DNA from: Hydrogenophaga pseudoflava NBRC 102511
GTDB taxonomy: Bacteria > Pseudomonadota > Gammaproteobacteria > Burkholderiales > Burkholderiaceae_C
Reading direction: 5' to 3'
DNA length: 64,000 nt
Assembly: GCF_001592285.1 (NCBI RefSeq)
Contig: NZ_BCWQ01000010.1
Coordinates: 1 to 64,000, forward strand
In this document: positions 17,680 to 26,304 of the stretch, one piece after another
Layout of the letters: each line of letters begins with the position of its first letter
Position numbering within the stretch: the first letter of the stretch is position 1
Made by a program: the position numbers and the translations under genes
The notes under the pieces: generated by a model
What the model saw: only the letters and a program-made list of their open reading frames with translations
Told to the model about the DNA's origin: nothing
Databases searched by the model: none

Positions 17680-18117
17680 TCAGACGCCCGGTGGACACGC
17701 CGGCCACTGCCGGCCGACCGCCACACCCAGCGTCGCCAGCCGCTTGCGCATGCACAGCACCGCCTTGTCCTTGCTCAGCAGCGTGGCACCGTGCTGCACG
17801 GCGAGGTCGATGAACTGCTGGTCGTCGCCGTCCTTGCAGGTGTAGGGCGCCTTGGGCGCCAGGTCCACGATCTGCACGCGCGCGTCGAATGCCGCCAGCA
17901 CCCCGTCGGCGGTCAGGGCACGGGACGCCAGGCGCTTGACCACCTGCGGGTAGTCCAGCACGCGCCGCAGTTCCTCGCGCATCACCGGCGTCGCCAGCCA
18001 GCGCGTCTGCGCATCGGCCAGCCGCTCGCGCAGTGGCACCGTGGCCGGGTCTTCGTAGACGAAGAGGTCGAGCACGACGTTGGTGTCGAGCACCAGCACC
18101 GTCGTCGAGGCGGTCAT
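17680..18117 (-). CDS. PIN-domain (PilT N-terminal type) putative ribonuclease
   Basis: The 145-residue protein is a PIN domain of the putative toxin family COG1569: VLVLDTNVVLDLFVYEDP carries the first catalytic Asp (about residue 11), REELRRVLDYP the Glu, and KDGDDQQFIDLA the acidic pair near 100. Its ATG overlaps the stop of the upstream rRNA methyltransferase (ATGA), so it is coupled to a housekeeping gene and no antitoxin gene is adjacent. A chromosomal RNase role is as likely as a toxin role. Confidence 0.85.
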   Translation of the reverse strand: MTASTTVLVLDTNVVLDLFVYEDPATVPLRERLADAQTRWLATPVMREELRRVLDYPQVVKRLASRALTADGVLAAFDARVQIVDLAPKAPYTCKDGDDQQFIDLAVQHGATLLSKDKAVLCMRKRLATLGVAVGRQWPACPPGV

Positions 18118-19442
18118 GCCGATGGCTCGGCCGGCGCGCGCCGTGCGGTGAGGTCGAAGCGGAACAGCCGGCACTCGATGGGACCGTTCCACAGCGGCAC
18201 GCGGCGCGACTCCTTGAAACGCATCTTGCCGGGCAGCTTGAGGTCGGGCGTGAGCAACCAGGCACTCCAGCCGGCGTAGTGGCTCTTCCAGTGCGTGGCC
18301 AGCTGCGCGAAGAAATCGCTGCCGTCGCTGCCATCGGCCATCTGGGCGCTCTCGCGGCCTAAGCCGGGCTCGGGAGCGGCCTTGGCACCCACGGTGAAGG
18401 TGCGGGGCGCACGCGCACCGCGTTCGGCCGCCCGCACCTGGGCGCTCTGCCCTGCCACCCCGGCCGCCGCAATGCGCTCGCCATAGGGCGGGTTCAGCAG
18501 CATCACGCCGGGCTTGTCGGTCGGCGGCATGCGCTGCAGCGCGTCACCGCCACGCAGCTCCATCGCGAAGGCCACACCCGCGCGTTCGGCGTTGCGCTGC
18601 GCGAAGTCGACCATGCGGAAGGCCACGTCACTGCCGAACACGATGGGCTTGCGCCCGGCCGGCCACTCGCGGCGCTGCTTCGCGGCCTCGTCCTTGAGGG
18701 CGTGCCAGACGTGTGGCTGGAACGGCAGCAGCTTCTCGAACGCGAAGCGGCGCTGCAGACCGGGAGCGACCCGCAGCGCGATCTGTGCCGCCTCGATCGC
18801 CACCGTGCCGCTGCCGCAGCAGGGGTCGTACAGCGGCACGATGTCGTCCAGCGATTCGGCCTCGGCGCCGTTCCAGCCGGTGGCGGCGATCATGGCCGCG
18901 GCCAGCGTTTCCTTCAGCGGCGCGTCGCCCTTGTCCTCGCGCCAGCCGCGCTTGAACAGCGGCTCGCCCGAGGTGTCGATGTAGAGGCTCACCGTGTCGG
19001 TGGTCAGGTGGGCGTAGAGCCGCACGTCGGGCCAGGTGGTGTTGACGCTGGGGCGCTCGCCGCGCCTGTCGCGGAAGCGGTCGCAGACCGCGTCCTTGAT
19101 CTTGAGCGCCGCGAAGTTCAGGCTCTTGAGCGGGCTGTGCTGCGCCGTGACCTCGACCTTGATGGTCTGCTGCGGCGTGAACCAGATTTCCCAGGCGACC
19201 TCGCTGGCGGCCGCGTACAGGTCGTTCTCGCTGCGGTAGCCGCCGTGCCAGAGTTGCACCAGCACGCGCTGCGCGAGCCGGCAGTGCAGGTTGAGCTTGA
19301 GCGCGTCGCGCCAGGACGCCTGCAGCGCCACACCGGCGCGCGACTTCTGCACCGCGGTCTCGCCCGTGATGCGCGTGACTTCGGCGGCGAGGTAGTCCTC
19401 CACGCCGGCGGCGCAGGGGAGGAAAAGATTCAATTGGTTCAA
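18114..19442 (-). CDS. THUMP-domain 23S rRNA guanine-N2-methyltransferase (RlmL-like)
   Basis: The 442-residue protein has an N-terminal ferredoxin-like/THUMP region (LFLPCAAGVEDYLAAEV at 6-22, then to about residue 165), and a Rossmann methyltransferase domain with LYDPCCGSGTVAIEAAQIA near 225 and the catalytic LLNPPYGER near 330. It corresponds to the N-terminal half of RlmL (m2G2445); the RlmK half is absent. Residues 340-385 are an Ala/Gly-rich insertion after the NPPYGE motif that looks lineage-specific. No ATG fits; TTG at 19442, overlapping the rpoN stop codon, gives the expected N-terminus. Confidence 0.85.
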   Translation of the reverse strand: MNQLNLFLPCAAGVEDYLAAEVTRITGETAVQKSRAGVALQASWRDALKLNLHCRLAQRVLVQLWHGGYRSENDLYAAASEVAWEIWFTPQQTIKVEVTAQHSPLKSLNFAALKIKDAVCDRFRDRRGERPSVNTTWPDVRLYAHLTTDTVSLYIDTSGEPLFKRGWREDKGDAPLKETLAAAMIAATGWNGAEAESLDDIVPLYDPCCGSGTVAIEAAQIALRVAPGLQRRFAFEKLLPFQPHVWHALKDEAAKQRREWPAGRKPIVFGSDVAFRMVDFAQRNAERAGVAFAMELRGGDALQRMPPTDKPGVMLLNPPYGERIAAAGVAGQSAQVRAAERGARAPRTFTVGAKAAPEPGLGRESAQMADGSDGSDFFAQLATHWKSHYAGWSAWLLTPDLKLPGKMRFKESRRVPLWNGPIECRLFRFDLTARRAPAEPSA

Positions 19443-21058
19443 AGCGCTTTTCTCAGGTTCGCCGGCGCGATGCGCAGCGCCTCGCGGTATTTCGCGACCG
19501 TGCGGCGCGCGCACTCGATGCCCTGCTCCTTGAGCAGGTCCGAGAGCTGGTTGTCGGACAGCGGCTTGGTCGGCTCTTCGGACGCGATGAACTGCTTGAG
19601 CAGGGCGCGCACCGCCGTGCTCGACGCATTGCCGCCGGTCTCGGTGCCCAGGCTGGAGCCGAAAAAGTACTTGAGTTCGTAGGTGCCGAACGGCGTGGCC
19701 ATGTACTTGGCCGTGGTCACGCGGCTGATGGTGGACTCGTGCAGGCCCAGCTCATCGGCAATCTCGCGCAGCACCAGCGGGCGCATGGCGAGTTCGCCGT
19801 GCATGAAGAAGTTGCGCTGGCGCTCGACGATGGCGCTGGAGACGCGCAGGATGGTGTCGAAGCGCTGCTGGATGTTCTTGATGAACCAGCGCGCTTCCTG
19901 CAGCCGCTGCTGCATGGCCGCGTGGCCGGCTTCGCCGCCGGCCTCGCGCCGCCCCCGCAGGGCGTTGGCATAGACGTCGTGCACGCGCAGGCGCGGCATC
20001 ACCTCGGCGTTGAGCGAGACCTTGAAACCGCGACCGGCGCGGGTGACGATCACGTCGGGCACCACGACGTTGCGCTCGACGTCGACGAAGCGCCGGCCCG
20101 GCTTGGGCTCCAGGCGTGCGATCAGCGCCAGCGCGGCGCGCACGGTCTCGTCGTCGTGCCCGGTGGCCGCACACAGGCGCTTGATGTCGCGCTTGGCCAT
20201 CAGCTCCAGCGGCTGCTCGCAGATCGCCAGCGCCGCGCGGGCGGCGGGCGTGTTGCGCAGCTCCATGATCTGCAGCCGCAGGCACTCGCCCAGGTCGCGC
20301 GCGCCCACGCCCGTGGGCTCCATCTGCTGCAGCCACTGCAGGGCCATGCCCAGGCGCTGCTCGATGGCCTCGACTTCGTCGAAGCGCGGCTCTTCGTCGG
20401 CCGGCCGGCCCGCGGTCAGGCGCCAGCAGGCGCGCGCCAGCTCGTGCAGGCTGTCCTCCAGATACCCGTCGTCGTTGAGCGACTCGATCAGGAAGTACAG
20501 CGCCGCGCTGTCCTCGTCCGACAGGCGCAGGCAGCGCGCCTGCTCGTGCAGCTGGTCCTGCAGGCTAACCGGCACACGGGCCAGGTCGGCGGCCGTGGCG
20601 GTGTCGTCGTCGTCACCGCCGGAACCGCTGTTGCGCGCGGGTGCATCGCCGCCCCATTCGCTGTCGTCGGGCGCCATCTCGACGGTGCCGTCGCCTTCCC
20701 AGCTTTCTTCGACCGGCGCGGCGCCGTCCAGCCGACTCTCGACCTCGTCGCTGGCGCTGTCTGCGCTGTCGGCCTGGGTGGTGCGGGTGTCCGGTTCGGC
20801 GCTGCGCAGCTCGACCACCGGCTGCGCCGCTTCTTCCAGCTGCTCGCCGGCGACCACCGGTGCGTCCGCGGTCTGCACGCCGAAATCTTCGCGATCGGCC
20901 ACTTCCTCGCCCCGTTCCAGGAACGGGTTCTCGTCGAGCATCTGCTCGACTTCCTGAGCCATCTCCAGCGTGGACAGCTGCAACAGGCGGATCGACTGCT
21001 GCAGTTGCGGCGTCAGCGCGAGGTGCTGCGACACCCGCAGCGACAGACCTTGCTTCAT
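19439..21058 (-). CDS. rpoN: RNA polymerase sigma-54 factor
   Basis: The 539-residue protein is sigma-54. Region I is present at the N-terminus (LTPQLQQSIRLLQLSTLEM, residues 12-30), followed by a long acidic linker (about 50-150), the core-binding domain, the helix-turn-helix (LGLHESTISRVTTAKYMATP) and the RpoN box ARRTVAKYRE near 520. It is somewhat longer than the enterobacterial protein because of the acidic linker. It follows lptB by 12 bases, the usual lptA-lptB-rpoN order. Confidence 0.97.
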   Translation of the reverse strand: MKQGLSLRVSQHLALTPQLQQSIRLLQLSTLEMAQEVEQMLDENPFLERGEEVADREDFGVQTADAPVVAGEQLEEAAQPVVELRSAEPDTRTTQADSADSASDEVESRLDGAAPVEESWEGDGTVEMAPDDSEWGGDAPARNSGSGGDDDDTATAADLARVPVSLQDQLHEQARCLRLSDEDSAALYFLIESLNDDGYLEDSLHELARACWRLTAGRPADEEPRFDEVEAIEQRLGMALQWLQQMEPTGVGARDLGECLRLQIMELRNTPAARAALAICEQPLELMAKRDIKRLCAATGHDDETVRAALALIARLEPKPGRRFVDVERNVVVPDVIVTRAGRGFKVSLNAEVMPRLRVHDVYANALRGRREAGGEAGHAAMQQRLQEARWFIKNIQQRFDTILRVSSAIVERQRNFFMHGELAMRPLVLREIADELGLHESTISRVTTAKYMATPFGTYELKYFFGSSLGTETGGNASSTAVRALLKQFIASEEPTKPLSDNQLSDLLKEQGIECARRTVAKYREALRIAPANLRKAL

Positions 21059-21070
21059 CGGCTCATTCCG

Positions 21071-21859
21071 TCACATGCGGAAGTTCTCGCCCAGGTAGAC
21101 GCGGCGCACCTCGGCGTTTTCAATGATCTCGGCGGTGGTACCGCTGGCCAGCACATGACCGTCGCTGATGATGTAGGCGTGGTCGCAGATGCCCAGGGTT
21201 TCGCGCACGTTGTGGTCGGTGATCAGCACACCGATGCCGCGCGACTTGAGGAAACTGATGATGTGCTGGATCTCCAGCACCGCGATCGGGTCGATGCCGG
21301 CGAAGGGCTCATCCAGCAGGATGAACCGCGGCCGGGTGGCCAGCGCGCGGGCGATCTCCACGCGACGGCGCTCTCCGCCCGAGAGGGCGGGCGCGGGCGA
21401 ATCGCGCAGGTGGTCGACGCGCAGCTCCTTGAGCAGCTCGTCCAGCCGGGCATCGATCTCGCGCGCCGACAACGGCTGGCCGTTCGCGTCCTGCTGCAGC
21501 TCCAGCACCGCGCGCACGTTCTGCGCCACCGTGAGCTTGCGGAAGATCGAGGCTTCCTGCGGCAGGTAACCCAGCCCCAGCCGGGCACGGCGGTGGATGG
21601 GCAAGGACTCGATGCGGTGACCGTCCAGCAGGATCTCGCCACCGTCGGCCCGCAGCAGGCCGACGATCATGTAGAACGACGTGGTCTTGCCGGCACCGTT
21701 GGGGCCCAGCAGTCCCACCACCTCGCCCTTGTCCACCGACAGGGACACGTCCTTGACCACCTTGCGGCTGCCGTAGGACTTCTTGAGTCCCCGGACCTCC
21801 AGACGGCTGTGCGACGGCATGTCGCCCGACGGACTGGCGCTGGCGACGGTCTCCGTCAC
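21071..21859 (-). CDS. lptB: LPS export ABC transporter ATP-binding protein
   Basis: LptB powers extraction of LPS from the inner membrane with LptFG. The 262-residue ATPase has Walker [11 protein letters not shown] near residue 53, the Q-loop [16 protein letters not shown], signature [16 protein letters not shown] near 160, Walker [13 protein letters not shown] near 180 and the switch His in [11 protein letters not shown]. It is about 20 residues longer than usual at the N-terminus. Its ATG overlaps the lptA stop (ATGA). Confidence 0.97.
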   Translation of the reverse strand: MTETVASASPSGDMPSHSRLEVRGLKKSYGSRKVVKDVSLSVDKGEVVGLLGPNGAGKTTSFYMIVGLLRADGGEILLDGHRIESLPIHRRARLGLGYLPQEASIFRKLTVAQNVRAVLELQQDANGQPLSAREIDARLDELLKELRVDHLRDSPAPALSGGERRRVEIARALATRPRFILLDEPFAGIDPIAVLEIQHIISFLKSRGIGVLITDHNVRETLGICDHAYIISDGHVLASGTTAEIIENAEVRRVYLGENFRM

Positions 21860-22494
21860 TTCTTGGGCTCGGTGATCTTGCCGCTGGGACGCAGCGTGGC
21901 CGGATCGGTCGCCGGGGCGGCGGGGCCGTTCTTCTCCTCTTCCGGGATCGGCGTGAGCATGGCGCGCACGCGGCCGGTGGGGTTGGCGGCGGTCTTGCTG
22001 GTGTCCCCACCCTTGACCGTGAACACCTCGGTCAGGCTGTTGTAGAGGATCTCGCTGCCCACGCTCTGGTCGTTGAGCAGGGTGCCGCGGTAGCGGCGCA
22101 GCACCGCGCGACCGGTGAACAGCACCGTCTGCGCCTTGCTGTCGTATTCGATGCGATCACCCTCGCCCTCGATCCATTCGTCCACGCCTTCCCGCTTCTG
22201 GCGGAAGAAACCGGCCTTTTCGGGGGTGCCCAGCAGCAGACCGTACTGATTGCCTTGCGGGTCCTGGCGCACGTCCAGCTTGGCACCGCGCATCAGGATG
22301 GTGCCCTTGGTGATCACCACGTTGCCTGTGAACACGCTGGTCTGGCGTGTCTCTTCGTAGCGCAGCGCATCGGCCTCCACGTTCATGGGCTTGTCCTTGT
22401 CGGCCTTTTCGGCCTGCGCCAGCAGGGGCAGCATCAGGCCAATGACGGCCAACATCCGGGCGATGGAACGGGGGGTTGGTGCGTGTGGGTGCAT
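21856..22494 (-). CDS. lptA: LPS transport periplasmic protein LptA
   Basis: LptA forms the periplasmic bridge for LPS. The 212-residue precursor has a signal peptide (residues 1-28, ending LLAQA) and an OstA-like beta-jellyroll with [28 protein letters not shown] and [22 protein letters not shown], then a charged low-complexity tail. The ATG at 22494 best positions the signal peptide; an in-frame ATG at 22524 is possible. lptC and kdsC, which usually precede lptA, are not here; dsbA lies upstream instead. Confidence 0.93.
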   Translation of the reverse strand: MHPHAPTPRSIARMLAVIGLMLPLLAQAEKADKDKPMNVEADALRYEETRQTSVFTGNVVITKGTILMRGAKLDVRQDPQGNQYGLLLGTPEKAGFFRQKREGVDEWIEGEGDRIEYDSKAQTVLFTGRAVLRRYRGTLLNDQSVGSEILYNSLTEVFTVKGGDTSKTAANPTGRVRAMLTPIPEEEKNGPAAPATDPATLRPSGKITEPKK

Positions 22495-22587
22495 GGCGTT
22501 TGAGGGCACAGATCTTGCATTCATTGTAGCGGCGCCCAGAGCGTTTCGCCGCTGCGCCGGCACATTGTGCCCGCCATGAAACCAGGA

Positions 22588-22606
22588 AGCCCGCACAGGG
22601 CGGGCT
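22588..22606 (-). terminator. Possible terminator hairpin downstream of dsbA
   Basis: AGCCCGC/GCGGGCT is a perfect 7-bp GC-rich stem with a 5-base loop, 27 bases beyond the dsbA stop codon on the minus strand. The following sequence on that strand (TCCTGGTTTC) is only weakly T-rich, so termination may be partial or the hairpin may protect the 3' end. Confidence 0.45.
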
Positions 22607-22632
22607 CCGAAGGGAAGAGGGTCAGAAACCGG

Positions 22633-23271
22633 TCAGCCTTTGCGGGCCTCGGCAATCAGCGAGTCCGCCACCAGCAGGGTGCGCGGCCCTTGTCCGCCCA
22701 CATAGAACTTGCCGGCGATGCCCAGGGCGGGCGTGCCTTCCACCTGGTAGGCGTCCTGCAGACCAACGGCCTTCTCCGCCAGCTTGGCAGCCTGGCCATT
22801 GAAGATGCCCAGAAACTGCTCGCGGTTGACACCCTGTTTTTCGATCCAGGCGGTGATGGCGGGCGCGGTCGTCAGCGGCTGGCGCTCTTCGTGGATCGCC
22901 TTGAACACCTTGACGTGCAGCGTGTCCACCAAGTTCAAGGCCTCCAGCGTGAAGTACAGGCGCTGCATCGGCACGAAGTTCTGGTTGAAGGCCACCGGCA
23001 TGCGGCGCACCGTCACATGGGCCGGTTTGCGCTTGATCCACTCATGAAAGACCGGTTCAAAGTTGTAGCAGTGGATGCAGCTGTACGCGAAGAACTCGAC
23101 CACCTCGACCTGCCCCGCCGGGCTCTCGGTCGGCGCCGGCTTGGCCAGCCGCTGGAAATCGGTGCCTTCCTTGAAGGCCACGCGCTGGGCCAGGGCCGGC
23201 GACAGGGTCAGCCCGCTGGCGGTGGCGGCACCAGCCACCAGGAGGCTGCGCGAAAAATCTCGACGATGCAT
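22633..23271 (-). CDS. dsbA: Thiol:disulfide interchange protein DsbA/DsbL type
   Basis: The 212-residue periplasmic oxidase forms disulfides in exported proteins. It has a thioredoxin fold with active site FFAYSCIHCYNFEP (Cys-Ile-His-Cys near residues 65-68), and the cis-Pro loop EGTPALGI near 175. Most DsbA proteins have Cys-Pro-His-Cys, so Ile at the second position is a departure. The signal peptide begins MHRRDFSRSLLVAG, a twin-arginine-like motif, and ends PALA near 28. The gene lies 70 bases downstream of the SPOR protein. Confidence 0.93.
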   Translation of the reverse strand: MHRRDFSRSLLVAGAATASGLTLSPALAQRVAFKEGTDFQRLAKPAPTESPAGQVEVVEFFAYSCIHCYNFEPVFHEWIKRKPAHVTVRRMPVAFNQNFVPMQRLYFTLEALNLVDTLHVKVFKAIHEERQPLTTAPAITAWIEKQGVNREQFLGIFNGQAAKLAEKAVGLQDAYQVEGTPALGIAGKFYVGGQGPRTLLVADSLIAEARKG

Positions 23272-23341
23272 GGAATCGGACTCCTTGAAATGACCTGAAT
23301 CAGGCTCCCGGGACAGCGAAAAGTTCCTCGGTACCGTGCAA

Positions 23342-24010
23342 TCAGCGCTGCACCCGCACCAGCGCCGCTTCCACCCCGTTCACCTCCAGCTGTTCGCGCG
23401 TGGCCTCGGCCATGGCCTTCTGGCCAAATGGTCCCATGCGGACACGGAACACGGTGCGCCCCGCCTGCTCGCGTTCGGTGATGGTGGCGTCCATGCCCAG
23501 CATGGCCAGCCGTGCTTTCTGCGCCTGCGCCTCTTCGGGAGACTTGAATGCCCCCGCCTGCACGAAGTAGGAGAAGGGGTCGGCCCCCTGCGCAGCCGCG
23601 GGCTCCGACGCCCCTCCGGCCTTGGCCCTCATGAGGTCGCCCAGCGGATCGCTGTCCGGCTTGGTGGCCGCGTCAGCGGCTTTGGCGGCCGGCGCCTTGT
23701 CGGGCTCCGCCGCTGAGGCGTCCTTCGGTGCCGCGTCGCCGGCGGCCGGCGGGGTCGTTTCGACTGGAGCCGGCAGCGGCGGCGGCTTGTTCACCAACCC
23801 GGCGTTCGGGTTCCAGCCCTTGTTGCGTTCGGCCTCGGCCGCATCGTCGGCCGGCTTGCGGGTGACACCGCGGTCCACGAATGGCACCGGCACGCGCGTC
23901 ACATACACGGCCACCGAGAGCGCCAGGCCCAGGCCGACGAGCAGGCCGACCACAAAGCCAACCAGGGTGCCGCCACGCTGAGCGCGGGCCTGCGGGAATG
24001 AAATGTTCAT
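23342..24010 (-). CDS. SPOR domain protein (FtsN-like)
   Basis: The 222-residue protein has a short cytoplasmic N-terminus, one transmembrane helix (about residues 15-38, LVGFVVGLLVGLGLALSVAVYV), an Ala/Pro-rich periplasmic linker and a C-terminal SPOR domain (about 145-222, YFVQAGAFKSPEEAQAQKARLAMLG) that binds denuded peptidoglycan at the division septum. Layout matches FtsN-type proteins, and the position directly after argS is typical in betaproteobacteria. An in-frame GTG at 24028, overlapping the argS stop, is an alternative start. Confidence 0.88.
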   Translation of the reverse strand: MNISFPQARAQRGGTLVGFVVGLLVGLGLALSVAVYVTRVPVPFVDRGVTRKPADDAAEAERNKGWNPNAGLVNKPPPLPAPVETTPPAAGDAAPKDASAAEPDKAPAAKAADAATKPDSDPLGDLMRAKAGGASEPAAAQGADPFSYFVQAGAFKSPEEAQAQKARLAMLGMDATITEREQAGRTVFRVRMGPFGQKAMAEATREQLEVNGVEAALVRVQR

Positions 24011-24024
24011 GGGAGGTGGGAGGT

Positions 24025-25698
24025 TCACATCTTCTGCGGGGCGCTCACGCCCAGCACGGCCAGGCCATTGTGCAACACCTGTGCCGTTGCCCGGACCAGC
24101 GCCAGACGGGCGCGTTTGACCGCTTCGTCGTCCACCAGGATGCGCTCGGCGTCGTAGTAGCTGTGGTAGGCCGCGGCCAGCTCGCGCAGGTAGAAGGTCA
24201 CGTCGTGCGGCGCAAAGCCCTCGGCCGCTGCGGTCAGCATGGCCGGGTACTTGGCCAGCAGCAGCATCAGCGACTGCGCGGCCGGCGTGTGCAGGGGCGA
24301 CAGGTCGGCGCCGGCGAGCGAGTCCACGTCACCGCCCCAGGCCGCCAGCACCGAGCAGATGCGCGCGTGGGCGTACTGCACGTAGTAGACCGGGTTGTCG
24401 TTGTTCTTCTGCACCGCCAGATCGACGTCGAAGGTGTATTCGGTGTCGGGTTTGCGACTGAGCAGGAAGAAGCGCACCGCATCCTTGCTGGTCCACTCGA
24501 TCAGGTCGCGCAGCGTCACATAGCTGCCGGCACGCTTGCTGATCTTGACCTCTTCGCCGTTGCGCACCACGCGCACCATGGTGTGCAGCACGTAGTCGGG
24601 GTAGCCCTGGGGGATGCCCACGCCCGCGGCCTGCAGGCCGGCGCGCACGCGGGCGATGGTGCCGTGGTGGTCGGTGCCCTGGATGTTGATGACCTTGGTG
24701 AAGCCGCGCTCCCACTTGGCGATGTGATACGCCACGTCGGGCACGAAGTAGGTGTAGGACCCGTCGCCCTTGCGCATGACGCGGTCCTTGTCGTCGCCGT
24801 AGTCGGTGGACTTGAGCCACAGCGCGCCATCCTGCTCGTAGGTCTTGCCCGCCTCGCGCAGCTTCTGCACCGCCGCGTCCACACGGCCACTGGTGTAGAG
24901 GCTGGACTCCAAGTAGTAGTTGTCGAACTTCACCGCGAAGGCCTTGAGGTCCAGGTCCTGCTCGTGGCGCAGGTAGGCCACGGCGAACAGGCGGATGTCG
25001 TCCAGCGCCTCGGGGTCGCCGCTGGCGGTGAATTCGCGGTCGTCGGAATGCACCGTCTTCTTGGCCAGGTAGTCGTTGGCGATGTCCTGGATGTAGTCGC
25101 CGTTGTAGGCGGCCTCGGGCCATTCGGCATCACCGGGCTTGAAGCCCTTGATGCGCAGCTGCGTGCTGGTGGCCAGCGTCCCGATCTGCACGCCCGCGTC
25201 GTTGTAATAGAACTCGCGGTACACGTCCCAGCCCTGGGTTTCATACAGGCTGCAGATCGCGTCGCCCAGCGCGGCCTGACGGCCGTGGCCCACGTGCAGC
25301 GGGCCGGTGGGGTTGGCCGAGACGAACTCCACCATCAGGCGCTGGCCGTTGGACGGCTGGACGCCGAAGGCCTCGCCGGCCTGCAGCACCTCGGTCACGA
25401 TGGCCTGCTTGGCCGCGGGCTTGAGCCGCAGGTTCAGGAAGCCGGGCCCGGCGATCTCGATGTCGGCCACCCACTGCTGGTAGACGGGCAGCGCCATCAG
25501 CGCGGCCTTGAGCTGCTCGCCCAGCTGGCGCGGGTTGGCTTTCAGCGGTTTGGCCAGCTGCATGGCGGCCGTGACGGCGTAGTCGCCATGGGCGGCGACC
25601 TTGGGCGATTCGAAGGCGGCCTTGTCGCCGGCACCGGGCGAGAGCTGGTCCAGCGCCTGCGCGAGGCCGGCCAGCAGTTCCTGTTTGATCTTGAGCAT
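24025..25698 (-). CDS. argS: Arginyl-tRNA synthetase
   Basis: The 557-residue class I synthetase charges tRNA-Arg. It has the N-terminal additional domain (residues 1-110), the HIGH-type motif [13 protein letters not shown] near 128-140, [12 protein letters not shown] near 385 (KMSK equivalent), and the anticodon-binding helical domain with the typical C-terminus [23 protein letters not shown]...PQKM. Length and start are normal. Upstream is a 115-base gap to the divergent psiF-like gene. Confidence 0.97.
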   Translation of the reverse strand: MLKIKQELLAGLAQALDQLSPGAGDKAAFESPKVAAHGDYAVTAAMQLAKPLKANPRQLGEQLKAALMALPVYQQWVADIEIAGPGFLNLRLKPAAKQAIVTEVLQAGEAFGVQPSNGQRLMVEFVSANPTGPLHVGHGRQAALGDAICSLYETQGWDVYREFYYNDAGVQIGTLATSTQLRIKGFKPGDAEWPEAAYNGDYIQDIANDYLAKKTVHSDDREFTASGDPEALDDIRLFAVAYLRHEQDLDLKAFAVKFDNYYLESSLYTSGRVDAAVQKLREAGKTYEQDGALWLKSTDYGDDKDRVMRKGDGSYTYFVPDVAYHIAKWERGFTKVINIQGTDHHGTIARVRAGLQAAGVGIPQGYPDYVLHTMVRVVRNGEEVKISKRAGSYVTLRDLIEWTSKDAVRFFLLSRKPDTEYTFDVDLAVQKNNDNPVYYVQYAHARICSVLAAWGGDVDSLAGADLSPLHTPAAQSLMLLLAKYPAMLTAAAEGFAPHDVTFYLRELAAAYHSYYDAERILVDDEAVKRARLALVRATAQVLHNGLAVLGVSAPQKM

Positions 25699-25813
25699 AG
25701 GGACGGGATTTTAGGTTCGGGAAAGCCCTGCCCCCGGCTGTCAGACAGCCTTAAGACAAACGCGGGTATCGTTTCCGGGCCCGTTTCGGGCGCTTCACCC
25801 CACAAGGCACCAC

Positions 25814-26185
25814 ATGAAACAACTGCTGACCCTGCTCGCCCTGACCGGAACCCTCTCCCTGGCCCTCGCCCAGACGGCGGCTCCTGCGGCCGCACCCGCC
25901 GCCGCTGCGGCACCCGCTCCCGCCGCGGCACCGGCGGCAGCCCCTGCGGCCGACAAGAAGCCGACCGCCCAGCAGAACCGCATGAAGACCTGCAATGCCG
26001 ACCCGAAAGCCAAGACGCTCAAGGGCGACGAGCGCAAGGCCTTCATGAGCAAGTGCCTGAGCGGCGAGGAAGAGGCCGGCAACAGCCAGCAGAACAAGAT
26101 GAAGACCTGCAACGAGGAGGCCGGCAAGAAGGCGCTCAAGGGCGATGTGCGCAAGAAGTTCATGAGCGAGTGCCTCAAGGGATGA
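25814..26185 (+). CDS. PsiF family periplasmic protein
   Basis: The 123-residue precursor has a signal peptide (residues 1-19, ending LALA), an Ala/Pro-rich linker (about 20-47), and two copies of the PsiF repeat: QQNRMKTCNADPKAKTLKGDERKAFMSKCL near 53 and QQNKMKTCNEEAGKKALKGDVRKKFMSECL near 91, each with two Cys. PsiF was first seen as a phosphate-starvation-induced protein in E. coli; its role is unknown. A dispersed repeat begins directly at the stop codon. Confidence 0.9.
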   Translation: MKQLLTLLALTGTLSLALAQTAAPAAAPAAAAAPAPAAAPAAAPAADKKPTAQQNRMKTCNADPKAKTLKGDERKAFMSKCLSGEEEAGNSQQNKMKTCNEEAGKKALKGDVRKKFMSECLKG

Positions 26186-26274
26186 CCCCCCTGCGCCGCT
26201 GACGCGGCTTCCCCCCTGCTGCGCGGGGGGACCACACCTGCGGCCGTGCGAAGCCCGTTCCGCGGTGTGCCTGG
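26185..26274 (+). repeat. Dispersed 3'-end repeat, copy A
   Basis: This stretch, starting at the psiF stop codon, matches in layout the copies at 32927-33011 and 44131-44217: a CCCCC-rich start, a GC stem, CCCCC...GGGGG, then a CTGCGG/AAGCCCGTTCCGCGG core and a GTGCCTGG end. The core inverted repeat here is CCCCCC...GGGGGG around TGCTGCGC. It can form stable hairpins and probably serves as a transcript end or mRNA stabiliser. Confidence 0.7.
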
Positions 26275-26304
26275 ACAAGGCATTTCGCGCCGGGAACGCT
26301 TGTC

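Noticed and set aside
17680-18117. PIN-domain gene as part of a toxin-antitoxin pair
   Set aside because: No small antitoxin-like ORF precedes or follows; the gene overlaps the rRNA methyltransferase gene instead. It may still be an RNase.
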